Notes under the pieces: generated by a model
Database searches by the model: none
What the model saw: the letters and a program-made list of their open reading frames with translations, nothing else
What the model was told of the DNA's origin: nothing
Shown: positions 23,921 through 31,724 of the stretch, piece after piece
Position numbering within the stretch: position 1 is the stretch's first letter
Layout: every line of letters starts with the position of its first letter
Assembly (NCBI RefSeq): GCF_001418655.1
Contig: NZ_LIQZ01000352.1
Location: 1-38,236 of the forward strand
DNA from: Streptomyces phaeochromogenes
Lineage (GTDB): Bacteria > Actinomycetota > Actinomycetes > Streptomycetales > Streptomycetaceae
Length of the DNA stretch: 38,236 nucleotides
Reading direction: 5' to 3'
Translations under genes and position numbers: made by a program

Positions 23921-24676
23921 TCAGCTCGCGGTCCGGCGCATCAGCAGGTCCCGCAGTTCACGTGCGTGACGGCGGCTGACCTGCAGTTCGACCGAGTCGA
24001 CCAGGACGCTGACGGTACCCGCGTCCAGCCGGAGTTCGCTGATGTGGCCGAGGGCGACGAGATGACGGCGGTGGATGCGGACGAAGCCGCGCGAGCGCCA
24101 GCGTTCCTCAAGGGTGGAGAGCGGGATGCGGACGAGGTGGCTGCCCTGGGCGGTGTGCAGCCGTGCGTAGTCCCCGTGGGCCTCGGCGTGGGTGATGTCC
24201 TCCACGGCGACGAAGCGGGTGACTCCCCCGAGCTCGACGGATATGTGGTCCGGGTCGGGTTCGTGCACGGGTATCAGCGGGGCCGCGTCCATCTGCTCGA
24301 CGGCCCGGCGGACGGCCTCGGCCAGGCGTTCCCTGCGTACGGGCTTCAGGACGTAGTCGACGGCCTTGAGGTCGAAGGCCTGCACCGCGAAGCCCTCGTG
24401 GGCGGTGACGAACACGACGAGCGGCGGTTTGGCGAACCCGGCGAGCAGCCGTGCCATGTCGAGCCCGTCGAGGCCCGGCATGTGGATGTCGAGGAAGACG
24501 ACGTCGATCCCCTCGTCGCCGTCGGGGCCGCTCTCCAGGGCGCGGTTGATCCGGCGCAGCGCCGCCGTGGCATCGCTCGCGCCCTCGACGCTGCTCACCC
24601 GTGGATCGGCGTCCAGCAGATAGAGCAGCTCTTCGAGGGAGGGCGGTTCGTCGTCGACGGCGAGGGCGCGCAGCAT
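23921..24676 (-). CDS. LytTR-family response regulator
   Basis: A protein of 251 residues. The receiver domain (1-125) has the acidic pair DDE, phospho-acceptor D63 in VFLDIHMPG, and the conserved KPV near residue 117. The C-terminal LytTR DNA-binding domain (about 150-250) contains RIHRRHLVAL and VDSVELQVSRRHARELRDLL. ATG 24676 gives a proper receiver start; the upstream open frame is not credible. It is the first gene of the minus-strand operon and is divergent from the Lrp gene over 77 bases. Its natural partner is the LytS-like kinase at 20503-21717, separated from it by the two transporter genes. Confidence 0.93.
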   Translation of the reverse strand: MLRALAVDDEPPSLEELLYLLDADPRVSSVEGASDATAALRRINRALESGPDGDEGIDVVFLDIHMPGLDGLDMARLLAGFAKPPLVVFVTAHEGFAVQAFDLKAVDYVLKPVRRERLAEAVRRAVEQMDAAPLIPVHEPDPDHISVELGGVTRFVAVEDITHAEAHGDYARLHTAQGSHLVRIPLSTLEERWRSRGFVRIHRRHLVALGHISELRLDAGTVSVLVDSVELQVSRRHARELRDLLMRRTAS

Positions 24677-24753
24677 GAACCCGGAGTGTAGGAGCAATTC
24701 GCACGCCTGCACATGCGGCGGGCCAGGTCGTCGTCGCTGGATACAGTGCCCGC

Positions 24754-25242
24754 ATGACACCCACGTCCGCCCCCTTCGACGATCTCGACCGCAAGATCGT
24801 CACGGCTCTGATGGCGAACGCCCGCACGAGCTTCGCCGAGATCGGCGCGGCGGTCGGTCTTTCCGCCACCGCGGTCAAGCGCCGGGTCGACCGGATGCGC
24901 GAGACCGGCGTGATCACCGGGTTCTCCGCGACGGTGGAGCCGGCCGCGCTGGGCTGGCGTACGGAGGCGTACGTGGAGGTGTACTGCGAGGGCGCCGCCC
25001 CGCCCCGGCGGCTCGCGGAGGTGATGCGCAACCATCCCGAGATCACCGCCGCCATGACGGTGACCGGTGGCGCGGACGCGCTGCTGCATGTGCGGGCCCG
25101 GGACGTGGAGCACTTCGAGGAGGTGCTGGAGCGGATCCGGGTGGAGCCGTTCATCCGCAAGACGATCAGCTACATGGTGCTGTCGCACCTGTTGCCGGAG
25201 AGCCCGGAGGCGGGCGCGAGCCAGCCAGCTCCGGAGGCGTGA
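24754..25242 (+). CDS. Lrp/AsnC-family regulator of arginine/ornithine catabolism
   Basis: A protein of 162 residues. An N-terminal winged HTH (LDRKIVTALMANARTSFAEIGAAVGLSATAVKRRVDRM) is followed by an AsnC/RAM effector domain (TEAYVEVYCEG ... GGADALLHVRARD). It is followed by the amidinohydrolase-rocD operon on the same strand after 193 bases containing two helically phased imperfect dyads. Its place beside the same two enzymes in mycobacteria (Rv2324 beside Rv2323c and rocD, from memory) supports a dedicated role, probably sensing an amino acid such as arginine or ornithine. Confidence 0.92.
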   Translation: MTPTSAPFDDLDRKIVTALMANARTSFAEIGAAVGLSATAVKRRVDRMRETGVITGFSATVEPAALGWRTEAYVEVYCEGAAPPRRLAEVMRNHPEITAAMTVTGGADALLHVRARDVEHFEEVLERIRVEPFIRKTISYMVLSHLLPESPEAGASQPAPEA

Positions 25243-25292
25243 GCGTTTCCCGACCCCCCGAACAGCGGGAGTGAGCCGCCTCCGGACCGCCC

Positions 25293-25340
25293 ACGCAGCA
25301 ATCGTGCGTCGACCGGCCGGAAGACGCAGCATCCCTGCGG
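25293..25340. promoter_or_regulatory. Paired imperfect dyads, probable Lrp binding region
   Basis: ACGCAGCAATCGTGCGT (25293-25309) and ACGCAGCATCCCTGCGG (25324-25340) are imperfect copies of one dyad, offset by 31 bases, about three helical turns. Lrp-type octamers bind such phased sites. They lie between the Lrp gene and the enzyme operon, just upstream of a possible promoter. Confidence 0.5.
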
Positions 25341-25360
25341 TGACGCGCAATCTCCGATTC

Positions 25361-25390
25361 TTGTCGAGACCGGCCTCCGCTTCCTACCGT
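25361..25390 (+). promoter_or_regulatory. Candidate promoter of the amidinohydrolase-rocD operon
   Basis: TTGTCG (25361-25366) and TACCGT (25385-25390) are 18 bases apart. The expected start site is about 40 bases before the GTG at 25436. Matches to consensus are moderate (four and three of six). Confidence 0.35.
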
Positions 25391-25435
25391 TGAGGTATCC
25401 CACCCAACACCGCAGGAAAGCGGAGGAACCCCTCT

Positions 25436-26257
25436 GTGCCCATGAGCCGTGTGCCGCGATCGAGGCGCTTTCTTGTCTGCGAACCCAGACACTTCGCCGT
25501 GCAGTACGCCATCAATCCCTGGATGCATGAGGACACACAGGTCGACGTCGATCTGGCCCGAGGACAGTGGGCGGACATGGTCCGCGCCTACCGCGCCCAC
25601 GGCCACACCGTCGACAGCGTGGAACCGGTCGCCGGTCTGCCGGACATGGTCTTCGCCGCGAACTCGGCGCTGGTCGTGGCCGGCCGGGTCTTCGGCTCGC
25701 TCTTCCACGCGCCGCAGCGCCGCCCTGAGTCGACCGCGTACGAGACGTGGTTCAAGAACGCGGGCTTCGACGTCTACCGCCCCGAGGCGGTGTGCGAGGG
25801 CGAGGGCGACCTGGTCTTCGCCGGCCGCTATCTGCTGGCCGGCACCGGATTCCGGACGGAACGGGCCGCCCACCACGAGGTGCAGGAGTTCTTCGGCGTC
25901 CCGACGGTCAGTCTCACGTTGGTGGACCCGCGCTTCTACCACCTGGACACCGCGCTGTTCGTGCTCGACGACGGACCCGAGGCGAACATCGCGTACTACC
26001 CGGAGGCCTTCTCCGCGGGCAGCCGTGAGGTGCTCCGGCTGCTGTTCCCGGACGCGGTGATCGCCACGCACGAGGACGCGATGGCGTTCGGGCTGAACTC
26101 CGTCTCGGACGGCCGTCACGTCTTCATCGCGCCGCGCGCCGAGGCGCTCGCAGGCGAACTCGCCCGCCACGGCTATGTTCCCGTCCCCGTCGACCTGTCG
26201 GAGTTCCAGAAGGCAGGCGGGGGAATCAAGTGCTGCACCCAGGAGATCCGCTCATGA
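25436..26257 (+). CDS. Guanidino-modifying hydrolase: arginine dihydrolase or DDAH type
   Basis: A protein of 273 residues of the amidinotransferase (pentein) fold. Landmarks are AINPWMHED (about 25-33), GLPDMVFAANSALVV (N76), the catalytic histidine region RFYHLDTALFVL and the C-terminal nucleophile in GGGIKCCTQE (C266). Such proteins are commonly annotated as dimethylarginine dimethylaminohydrolase (ddaH). However, the INPWM and MVFxAN motifs, with Asn where DDAH and deiminases have Asp, resemble ArgZ/AgrE arginine dihydrolases that turn arginine into ornithine, CO2 and ammonia. Its ATGA overlap with rocD, which consumes ornithine, favours the latter. GGAGGA at 25422-25427 supports GTG 25436; ATG 25442 is possible. 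Confidence 0.87.
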   Translation: MPMSRVPRSRRFLVCEPRHFAVQYAINPWMHEDTQVDVDLARGQWADMVRAYRAHGHTVDSVEPVAGLPDMVFAANSALVVAGRVFGSLFHAPQRRPESTAYETWFKNAGFDVYRPEAVCEGEGDLVFAGRYLLAGTGFRTERAAHHEVQEFFGVPTVSLTLVDPRFYHLDTALFVLDDGPEANIAYYPEAFSAGSREVLRLLFPDAVIATHEDAMAFGLNSVSDGRHVFIAPRAEALAGELARHGYVPVPVDLSEFQKAGGGIKCCTQEIRS

Positions 26258-27486
26258 CCGTCGCTCCCAGCCGCTCCCTGCGTTCGTCCGCCGAGCTGAT
26301 CCGCGCCGAGGAGCCCGTCCTCGCGCACAACTACCACCCGCTGCCCGTGGTCGTCGCGCGCGCCGAGGGCGCCTGGGTCGAGGACGTCGAGGGCCGCCGC
26401 TACCTCGACATGCTGGCCGGTTACTCGGCCCTCAACTTCGGGCACCGCCACCCGGCGCTGATCGAGGCGGCACACCGGCAGCTCGACCAGCTGACGCTCA
26501 CCTCGCGTGCGTTCCACAACGACCGGCTGGCTCAATTCGCCGAGTCCCTGGCCGAGTTGACGGGCCTGGACATGGTGCTGCCGATGAACACGGGCGCCGA
26601 GGCCGTGGAGAGCGCCATCAAGGTGGCCCGCAAGTGGGCGTACGAGGTGAAGGGCGTCGCACCGGACCAGGCGACCATCGTCGTGGCCGCGGACAACTTC
26701 CACGGCCGTACGACGACCATCGTCAGCTTCTCCACCGACGAGACGGCCCGCGCCGGCTTCGGCCCCTTCACGCCGGGCTTCCGCGTGGTCCCGTACAACG
26801 ACCTCGCCGCACTCGAAGCGGCGATCGACGAGACGACCGCGGCCGTCCTGATCGAGCCGATCCAGGGCGAGGCGGGTGTCGTCATCCCCGACGACGGCTA
26901 TCTGCGCGGCGTCCGCGAACTGACCCGGCGCACCGGATGCCTGTTCATCGCGGACGAGATCCAGTCCGGCCTCGGCCGTACGGGACGCACGCTCGCCGTC
27001 GAGCACGAGGACGTCGTCCCGGACATGATCCTGCTCGGCAAGGCGCTCGGCGGCGGCATCGTGCCCGTCTCCGCGGTGGTCGCCCGACGCGATGTCCTTC
27101 AGGTGCTGCGCCCCGGCGAGCACGGGTCGACGTTCGGCGGCAACCCGCTGTCCGCGGCGGTCGGCTCGGCCGTCGTGGAACTGCTGGAGACCGGCGAATA
27201 CCAGCGCAGGGCCGCGGAGTTGGGCATCGTGCTGCGGGGCGGTCTGACCGCCCTCGTCGGCAAGGGCGTCCAGGGCTTCCGGGCCCGCGGCCTGTGGGCG
27301 GGCGTGGACATCGACCCCGCCATCGGCACCGGCCGCGACATCAGCGAACGCCTCATGCGCGAAGGGGTCCTGGTGAAGGACACCCACGGCTCGACGATCC
27401 GGCTCGCCCCGCCCCTGACGATCACGGGCGAGGAACTCCGGACGGCGCTTGGTTCCCTGGAAAAGGTACTGACGGAAGGGGCCTGA
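26254..27486 (+). CDS. rocD: Ornithine aminotransferase
   Basis: A class-III PLP aminotransferase of 410 residues. It has the substrate-binding N-terminus LAHNYHPLPVVVARAEG, the cofactor-binding DEIQSGLGRTG and the Schiff-base lysine K263 in LLGKALGGGIVPVSAV. It transfers the delta-amino group of ornithine to 2-oxoglutarate, giving glutamate semialdehyde (pyrroline-5-carboxylate) and glutamate. The ATG at 26254 overlaps the stop of the hydrolase gene by four bases, with AGGAGAT at 26241-26247. Together the two genes make an arginine-to-glutamate route, presumably under the Lrp regulator upstream. Confidence 0.95.
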   Translation: MTVAPSRSLRSSAELIRAEEPVLAHNYHPLPVVVARAEGAWVEDVEGRRYLDMLAGYSALNFGHRHPALIEAAHRQLDQLTLTSRAFHNDRLAQFAESLAELTGLDMVLPMNTGAEAVESAIKVARKWAYEVKGVAPDQATIVVAADNFHGRTTTIVSFSTDETARAGFGPFTPGFRVVPYNDLAALEAAIDETTAAVLIEPIQGEAGVVIPDDGYLRGVRELTRRTGCLFIADEIQSGLGRTGRTLAVEHEDVVPDMILLGKALGGGIVPVSAVVARRDVLQVLRPGEHGSTFGGNPLSAAVGSAVVELLETGEYQRRAAELGIVLRGGLTALVGKGVQGFRARGLWAGVDIDPAIGTGRDISERLMREGVLVKDTHGSTIRLAPPLTITGEELRTALGSLEKVLTEGA

Positions 27487-27544
27487 CGGCTCGGGTGCCC
27501 CACCAGGGATTTCTTGGGGGCGCCCCTCACGCACCAGGCGGGGG

Positions 27545-27589
27545 GCGCTCCCAATTCATTTAGGGGCGCGGGGAACTGCGCGACCAGCC
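27545..27589 (+). repeat. Hairpin-plus-tail repeat, copy E (terminator between convergent genes)
   Basis: GCGCTCC (27545-27551) pairs with GGGGCGC (27563-27569), including one T-G wobble, around an 11-base loop. The tail GGGAACTGCGCGACCAGCC (27571-27589) is identical to copy A. A second possible stem, GCGCCCC near 27511-27517 with GGGGCGC at 27541-27547, lies just before it. The gap 27487-27636 holds no gene. Confidence 0.75.
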
Positions 27590-27636
27590 CCTACCGGCCC
27601 GCAGCCAACACCCCACCCCGTCCGAGGCACGCCGGC

Positions 27637-28944
27637 TCAGGACAGAAGCCGATCGAACCGAAACGGCGCGAGGGCTTCGGGCCTCCGCCCCGTACGGATG
27701 TACTCGGCGAGCCGCCGCCCCGTGACCGGCCCGAGCGTGACCCCGAGCATCCCGTGCCCGGTGGCCGCGAAGGCGTTCTCGTGCCCCGGCACACGGTCGA
27801 TCACCGGAAGCCCGTCGGGAAGGAAGGGCCGCCCCCCGACCCAGGGATCCCGGATCAGGCTGACGAGGTCGTCCGGATCGTCGAACCAACGCCCCAGATA
27901 GTGCCGACTCGCAAGCGCGACAGCCACGATGCGACGCCAGTCGAGGCGGTTGTTGTTCCCGCTCAGCTCCATCGTCCCGCCGATCCGCGTCGTACCTCCG
28001 ATGGGCGAGGCGACAGCCCTGCGCTCGCCGAAGTACAACGTGTGCCGGGGCGCCGGATCCAGGTCCACCGAGAAGCTGTAGCCCTTGCCGGCCTGGAGGG
28101 GCAGCGGACTCCCCAGGTCACGCAGCAGACCCGGCGAACGCATCCCGGCCGCGACCACGACGGCCGAGCAGGGAATCTCCCCCTGGGCGGTGCGCAGCGC
28201 GGTGACCCGCCCGCCCGAGGACCGGAACCCGGTGGCCTCCGCGTTCTCATGGACCTTCACGCCCAGGGTCGCCAAGGCCTCCCCCAGCGCACGGGCGAAC
28301 GCCTCGGGGTCGACCACCCCCTCCCCCTCGACGAGATAGGCCGCCCGCACCCGGGACGACAGCGCGTCGTCCAACAGCCGCGCATCGGGACCCGTGGTCA
28401 CGTCGTCGGGCATCGGATAGCGGCCGTCCGCCATCTCCCGCTGGACCGCGAGATGGTGCCGGGCCTCGGTCGCCGACAGGAAGGCGTGGACCATGCCGGG
28501 CCGGGTCAACGTCGTGTCGACCCCGGCCTCGCGCAGACCGTCGAAGAGGTCGAACGTGTCCTGGTTGAGCTCGGCGATCGCCGCGTAACCGCGCCGGAAG
28601 GCAGCAGGCGTGCTGCTGCGCCAGAACCGCCACAGCCACCGTACGAACGCCGGGTCGGGCAACGGCCGCAGATAGAGCGGCGAGTCGGGCCGGCCCAGCG
28701 AACGCAACGCGTAGCGCACGACACCCGGGGCGGGCACCGGCGTCGAATGGCTGAGGCAGACCCAGCCGGCGTTGCCCCGGGACACCCCGGAGCCGAGGCC
28801 GCGCCGCTCGACGACCTCCACGGGGACACCGGCCACGGCCAGGTAGTACGCCGTGCACAGTCCGACGACGCCTCCTCCTACGACCACGACGGGGTGGTCG
28901 CCGACCGGTCCCGTCGTACCGGCCGCGGTGGACGCAGCGGTCAT
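27637..28944 (-). CDS. FAD-dependent D-amino acid oxidase/dehydrogenase family protein (DadA-like)
   Basis: A protein of 435 residues. The Rossmann motif VVVVGGGVVGLCTAYYLA near the N-terminus is followed by the FAD-contacting SRGNAGWVCLSHSTP, typical of DadA-type D-amino acid dehydrogenases. The C-terminus has NAFAATGHGMLGVTLGPVTGRRLAE. It should oxidise an imported D-amino acid or secondary amine to a keto acid. It is the last gene of an ABC uptake operon, with its ATG overlapping the ATPase stop by four bases, so the transporter probably delivers its substrate. Substrate identity is not readable from the sequence. Confidence 0.9.
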   Translation of the reverse strand: MTAASTAAGTTGPVGDHPVVVVGGGVVGLCTAYYLAVAGVPVEVVERRGLGSGVSRGNAGWVCLSHSTPVPAPGVVRYALRSLGRPDSPLYLRPLPDPAFVRWLWRFWRSSTPAAFRRGYAAIAELNQDTFDLFDGLREAGVDTTLTRPGMVHAFLSATEARHHLAVQREMADGRYPMPDDVTTGPDARLLDDALSSRVRAAYLVEGEGVVDPEAFARALGEALATLGVKVHENAEATGFRSSGGRVTALRTAQGEIPCSAVVVAAGMRSPGLLRDLGSPLPLQAGKGYSFSVDLDPAPRHTLYFGERRAVASPIGGTTRIGGTMELSGNNNRLDWRRIVAVALASRHYLGRWFDDPDDLVSLIRDPWVGGRPFLPDGLPVIDRVPGHENAFAATGHGMLGVTLGPVTGRRLAEYIRTGRRPEALAPFRFDRLLS

Positions 28945-29735
28945 GACGCGGTTCCGTACGAGGCGAGGAACTCCCGGGTACGGGCCTGGGCGGGGCTGTC
29001 GAGGACGTCCTCGGGCCTGCCCTCCTCCACGATCCGGCCGCCGTCGACGAAGACGACGTGGTCGGCCACCTCGCGGGCGAAGGGCAGTTCGTGGGTGACC
29101 AGGAGCATGGTCATCCCGTCCGCGGCGAGTTCGCGCATCACGCTGAGGACCTCCCGGGTGGCCTCCGGGTCCAGGGAGGACGTGGGTTCGTCGAAGAGGA
29201 GCACCTCGGGCTTGAGCGCGAGGGCCCGGGCGATGGCGACGCGCTGCTGCTCGCCGCCGGAGAGCTGGTCGGGGTGGGCGAGGGCGCGGTGGGCGACCTT
29301 GACGCGGCGCAGCAGGGCGACGGCCCGTTCCAGCGCCTCCTGTTCGGGGATGCCCGCCTTGCGCTGGGCGAGGACGACGTTCTCGACGGCCGTGAGGTGC
29401 GGGAACAGATGGAACCGCTGGAAGACCATGCCGACGGTGCGGCGCAGCCGGGCCAGGTCGCGGCAGACCGTACGGCCGCCTTCGTGTACGACCTCCCCGG
29501 CGACCTCGACCGTGCCCTTGTCCGGCCGTTCGAGGAGGTTGACGCAGCGCATCAGGGTCGTCTTGCCGCCGCCGCTCTGGCCGATGACGCTCACGATGCG
29601 GCCACGGCCGACCTCCAGGCGCACGTCGTCGAGCACGAGGCGGCCGTCGAAGGACTTGCTCAGCCCGTCGATCCGTACGACCGCCTCGGGGGTCACAGGT
29701 GCGGTGGTCTTGGTGGTGGTGACGGGCTCGGTCAT
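28941..29735 (-). CDS. Polar amino acid ABC transporter, ATP-binding protein
   Basis: A protein of 264 residues with Walker A GQSGGGKTT (52-60), Q-loop FQRFHLFPHLTAVENV, signature LSGGEQQRVAIARAL, Walker B VLLFDEPTSSLDP and H-loop VTHE. It has the GlnQ/HisP build. An N-terminal extension of some 18 residues is Thr/Val-rich. The ATG at 29735 overlaps the permease stop by four bases. It powers the single permease encoded upstream. Confidence 0.96.
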   Translation of the reverse strand: MTEPVTTTKTTAPVTPEAVVRIDGLSKSFDGRLVLDDVRLEVGRGRIVSVIGQSGGGKTTLMRCVNLLERPDKGTVEVAGEVVHEGGRTVCRDLARLRRTVGMVFQRFHLFPHLTAVENVVLAQRKAGIPEQEALERAVALLRRVKVAHRALAHPDQLSGGEQQRVAIARALALKPEVLLFDEPTSSLDPEATREVLSVMRELAADGMTMLLVTHELPFAREVADHVVFVDGGRIVEEGRPEDVLDSPAQARTREFLASYGTAS

Positions 29736-30499
29736 ACCGTCGCCTCCTTCCGGTCGGCGTCCACTACGAGGTCGCTCGCGAGCAGCACGCGGGCCGCCCG
29801 CATCCGGCGCCGGCGCCACGGGGACAGCGGAACGCCGGCCCGTACCTTCCGCTCCAGCAGCAGGAGGAGCTGGGAAAGCGGGTAGCAGAGGGCGAAGTAG
29901 ATGGCCGAGATGACCAGGTAGACCTCCAGTGCCCGGAAGGTGGCCGACGTGATGAGCCGTCCTTCGGACATCAGCTCGGCGGCGGAGACGGTGACGAGCA
30001 GCGAGGTGGACTTCAGCAGGTCGACCAGCATGGTGTTGGTGCCGGGCAGCGCCTGCCGCAGGGCCTGGGGCAGGACGATGTGGCTGAAGATGCCGGTCCT
30101 GCCGAGGCCGAGCGCCTCGCCCGCCTCGGTCTGTCCGGCGTGTACGCCGCTGATCGCGGAGCGGAAGATCTCGGACAGGTAGGCGGCGTAGAAGACGACG
30201 AGGCTCAGACAGCCGGCCGTGAAGACGTCCAGCCGCAGCCCGGCCGAGGCCAGGCCGAAGTAGGTCAGGAAGATGATGGCCAGCAGCGGGACGTTCTTGA
30301 AGACCTCGGTGTAGACGGCGGCGACGGCCCGCGCGGGCCATGCCTTGCTCAGCCGCAGCAGTGCCACGGCCAGGCCGAGGAGCACCGCGCCGACGAAGCT
30401 CACCGCCGTGTAGGAGACGGTGCGCCAGAGCGCGTCGAGGAGGTCGGGCCGGTATTCGGACCAGGGGACCTGGAAGAGGCCGGAGGCGATGTCGTTCAT
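29732..30499 (-). CDS. Polar amino acid ABC transporter, permease
   Basis: A protein of 255 residues of the HisMQ/GlnP family with about five membrane helices. The coupling EAA loop is GQTEAGEALGLGRTGIFSHIVLPQALRQALP, preceded by FKNVPLLAIIFLTYFGL. The ATG at 30499 with GAGGAG nearby gives the family N-terminus. It starts 14 bases after the stop of the binding-protein gene. With only one permease gene, it is expected to act as a homodimer. Confidence 0.95.
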   Translation of the reverse strand: MNDIASGLFQVPWSEYRPDLLDALWRTVSYTAVSFVGAVLLGLAVALLRLSKAWPARAVAAVYTEVFKNVPLLAIIFLTYFGLASAGLRLDVFTAGCLSLVVFYAAYLSEIFRSAISGVHAGQTEAGEALGLGRTGIFSHIVLPQALRQALPGTNTMLVDLLKSTSLLVTVSAAELMSEGRLITSATFRALEVYLVISAIYFALCYPLSQLLLLLERKVRAGVPLSPWRRRRMRAARVLLASDLVVDADRKEATV

Positions 30500-30513
30500 G
30501 GCTGCTCCTCCGC

Positions 30514-31446
30514 TCACTGCGCGATGGACGGGGGCGTCCAGTCCTGGGGCCGGTCCACTCCCCGGCGCGCGGTCGCGACGTCGGCGGAGGGCTTGAGGAA
30601 CTGCTCGGGGTCGCCGCCGTACTTCTTGACGAGCTTCTCCAGCTCGCCGTTCTCGTACATGGCGTCGATCTGCGCGGAGATGGCCTTCTCCAGCTTGGTG
30701 GCCTTCTTGGGCAGGTAGAAGCCGGTCTGGTACGGCTGGAAGTACTCGTACGCCGGCTTCGCCTTGACCTGTGCGGCGGTCGGCGGCGTCATGTACTGGG
30801 TGTCGATCTTCAGCTCCGGCCGTCCCTTCTGTGCCGCGATGATGATCAGCGGGTCGAGGAAGCCGACGTCCACGCGGCCCGCGCCGAGGTCGTCGAACAC
30901 GCCGTTGGCGTCGGGGTAGGCGTGCAGCTTGGCATCGGGCACGGCCTGGATGGACTTGACCCAGACGTATCCCTCGACCGTCCCGAGCTGCAGGCCCTTC
31001 AGGTCGTCGACCGTCTTGTACGTCTTGCCGGACCGTACGGCCATCGCCGGGGGCGAGTAGTAGGGCGGGTCGGTGAACAGGCCCTGTTTCTGCCGGTCGG
31101 CGGACCAGGCGACGCCGCCGATGGTGATGTCCACGCGGCGGGACTGCACCCCGGCGAGCATGCCCGCGAAGTCCGTCACCTGGGGCTTGACCTCAAGGCC
31201 GAGCTTCTTGGCCGCGTAGGCGAGGATGTCGCCGTCCAGGCCGACGATCTTGTCGCCCTGGACGCTGGTGTAGGGCGCGTACGGCTGGACGGCCACCTTG
31301 ATCACGCCTGGCGTGATCGTGCCCAGCGCGGCGGTCTTCGCGGAGACGTTCTTCGGTTCGTCGTCGCCGTCCGAACCACAGCCGGCGACCGCCGGTATCA
31401 GGAGCATCGCTGACAGAACAGCGACAAGTGAGCGCACACGGATCAT
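30514..31446 (-). CDS. Polar amino acid ABC transporter, substrate-binding lipoprotein
   Basis: A family-3 solute-binding protein of 310 residues. The lipoprotein signal ends in LLIPAVAGC (C23). The mature part has VGLDGDILAYAAKKLGLEV, the DITIGGVAWSADRQKQGLFTDPPYY lobe and LGTVEGYVWVKSIQ. The usual aspartate that contacts the ligand amino group appears as VGFLDP rather than the common D-x-V-D pattern, so specificity may be unusual. It is the first gene of the operon, divergent from the CdaR-type regulator, with GGAAGG just upstream of ATG 31446. Confidence 0.94.
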   Translation of the reverse strand: MIRVRSLVAVLSAMLLIPAVAGCGSDGDDEPKNVSAKTAALGTITPGVIKVAVQPYAPYTSVQGDKIVGLDGDILAYAAKKLGLEVKPQVTDFAGMLAGVQSRRVDITIGGVAWSADRQKQGLFTDPPYYSPPAMAVRSGKTYKTVDDLKGLQLGTVEGYVWVKSIQAVPDAKLHAYPDANGVFDDLGAGRVDVGFLDPLIIIAAQKGRPELKIDTQYMTPPTAAQVKAKPAYEYFQPYQTGFYLPKKATKLEKAISAQIDAMYENGELEKLVKKYGGDPEQFLKPSADVATARRGVDRPQDWTPPSIAQ

Positions 31447-31539
31447 CGGCTTGGGCCTTCCGTAACGGCACGGGTATCGGCAGTGAAGGGGCCCGCCGTT
31501 CACCGCGCTGTGCCCCCGGCGGGGATGTGATGGGCTCAT

Positions 31540-31568
31540 ACGCTAGGGACCGGCCGGTCGTGCGTCAC
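31540..31568 (-). promoter_or_regulatory. Promoter of the ABC operon with a 12-bp palindrome in its spacer
   Basis: On the minus strand GTGACG (31568-31563) and TAGCGT (31545-31540) are exactly 17 bases apart. The perfect palindrome GACCGGCCGGTC (31548-31559) fills the spacer. A second perfect palindrome, TTCGTACGAA, lies at 31576-31585. Either may bind the divergent CdaR-type regulator. No other gene lies in 31447-31724. Confidence 0.5.
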
Positions 31569-31724
31569 CGTTCACTTCGTACGAACTTGCGGCCGAAATC
31601 CCGCGGTCTGCTGTACGGTGCGTCCACTTCGACACCTCGGATCCATCGCCGATCCGCCGCCGACCAACCACCGATCCCGCCCCCGGTCCGTCTCCGATCC
31701 GTCCCCTCGACGGGAGGAAAACCC

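Noticed and set aside
22449..23969. Open frame of 506 codons on the plus strand
   Set aside because: Antisense to the symporter and the small membrane protein, whose membrane helices and family motifs are clear.
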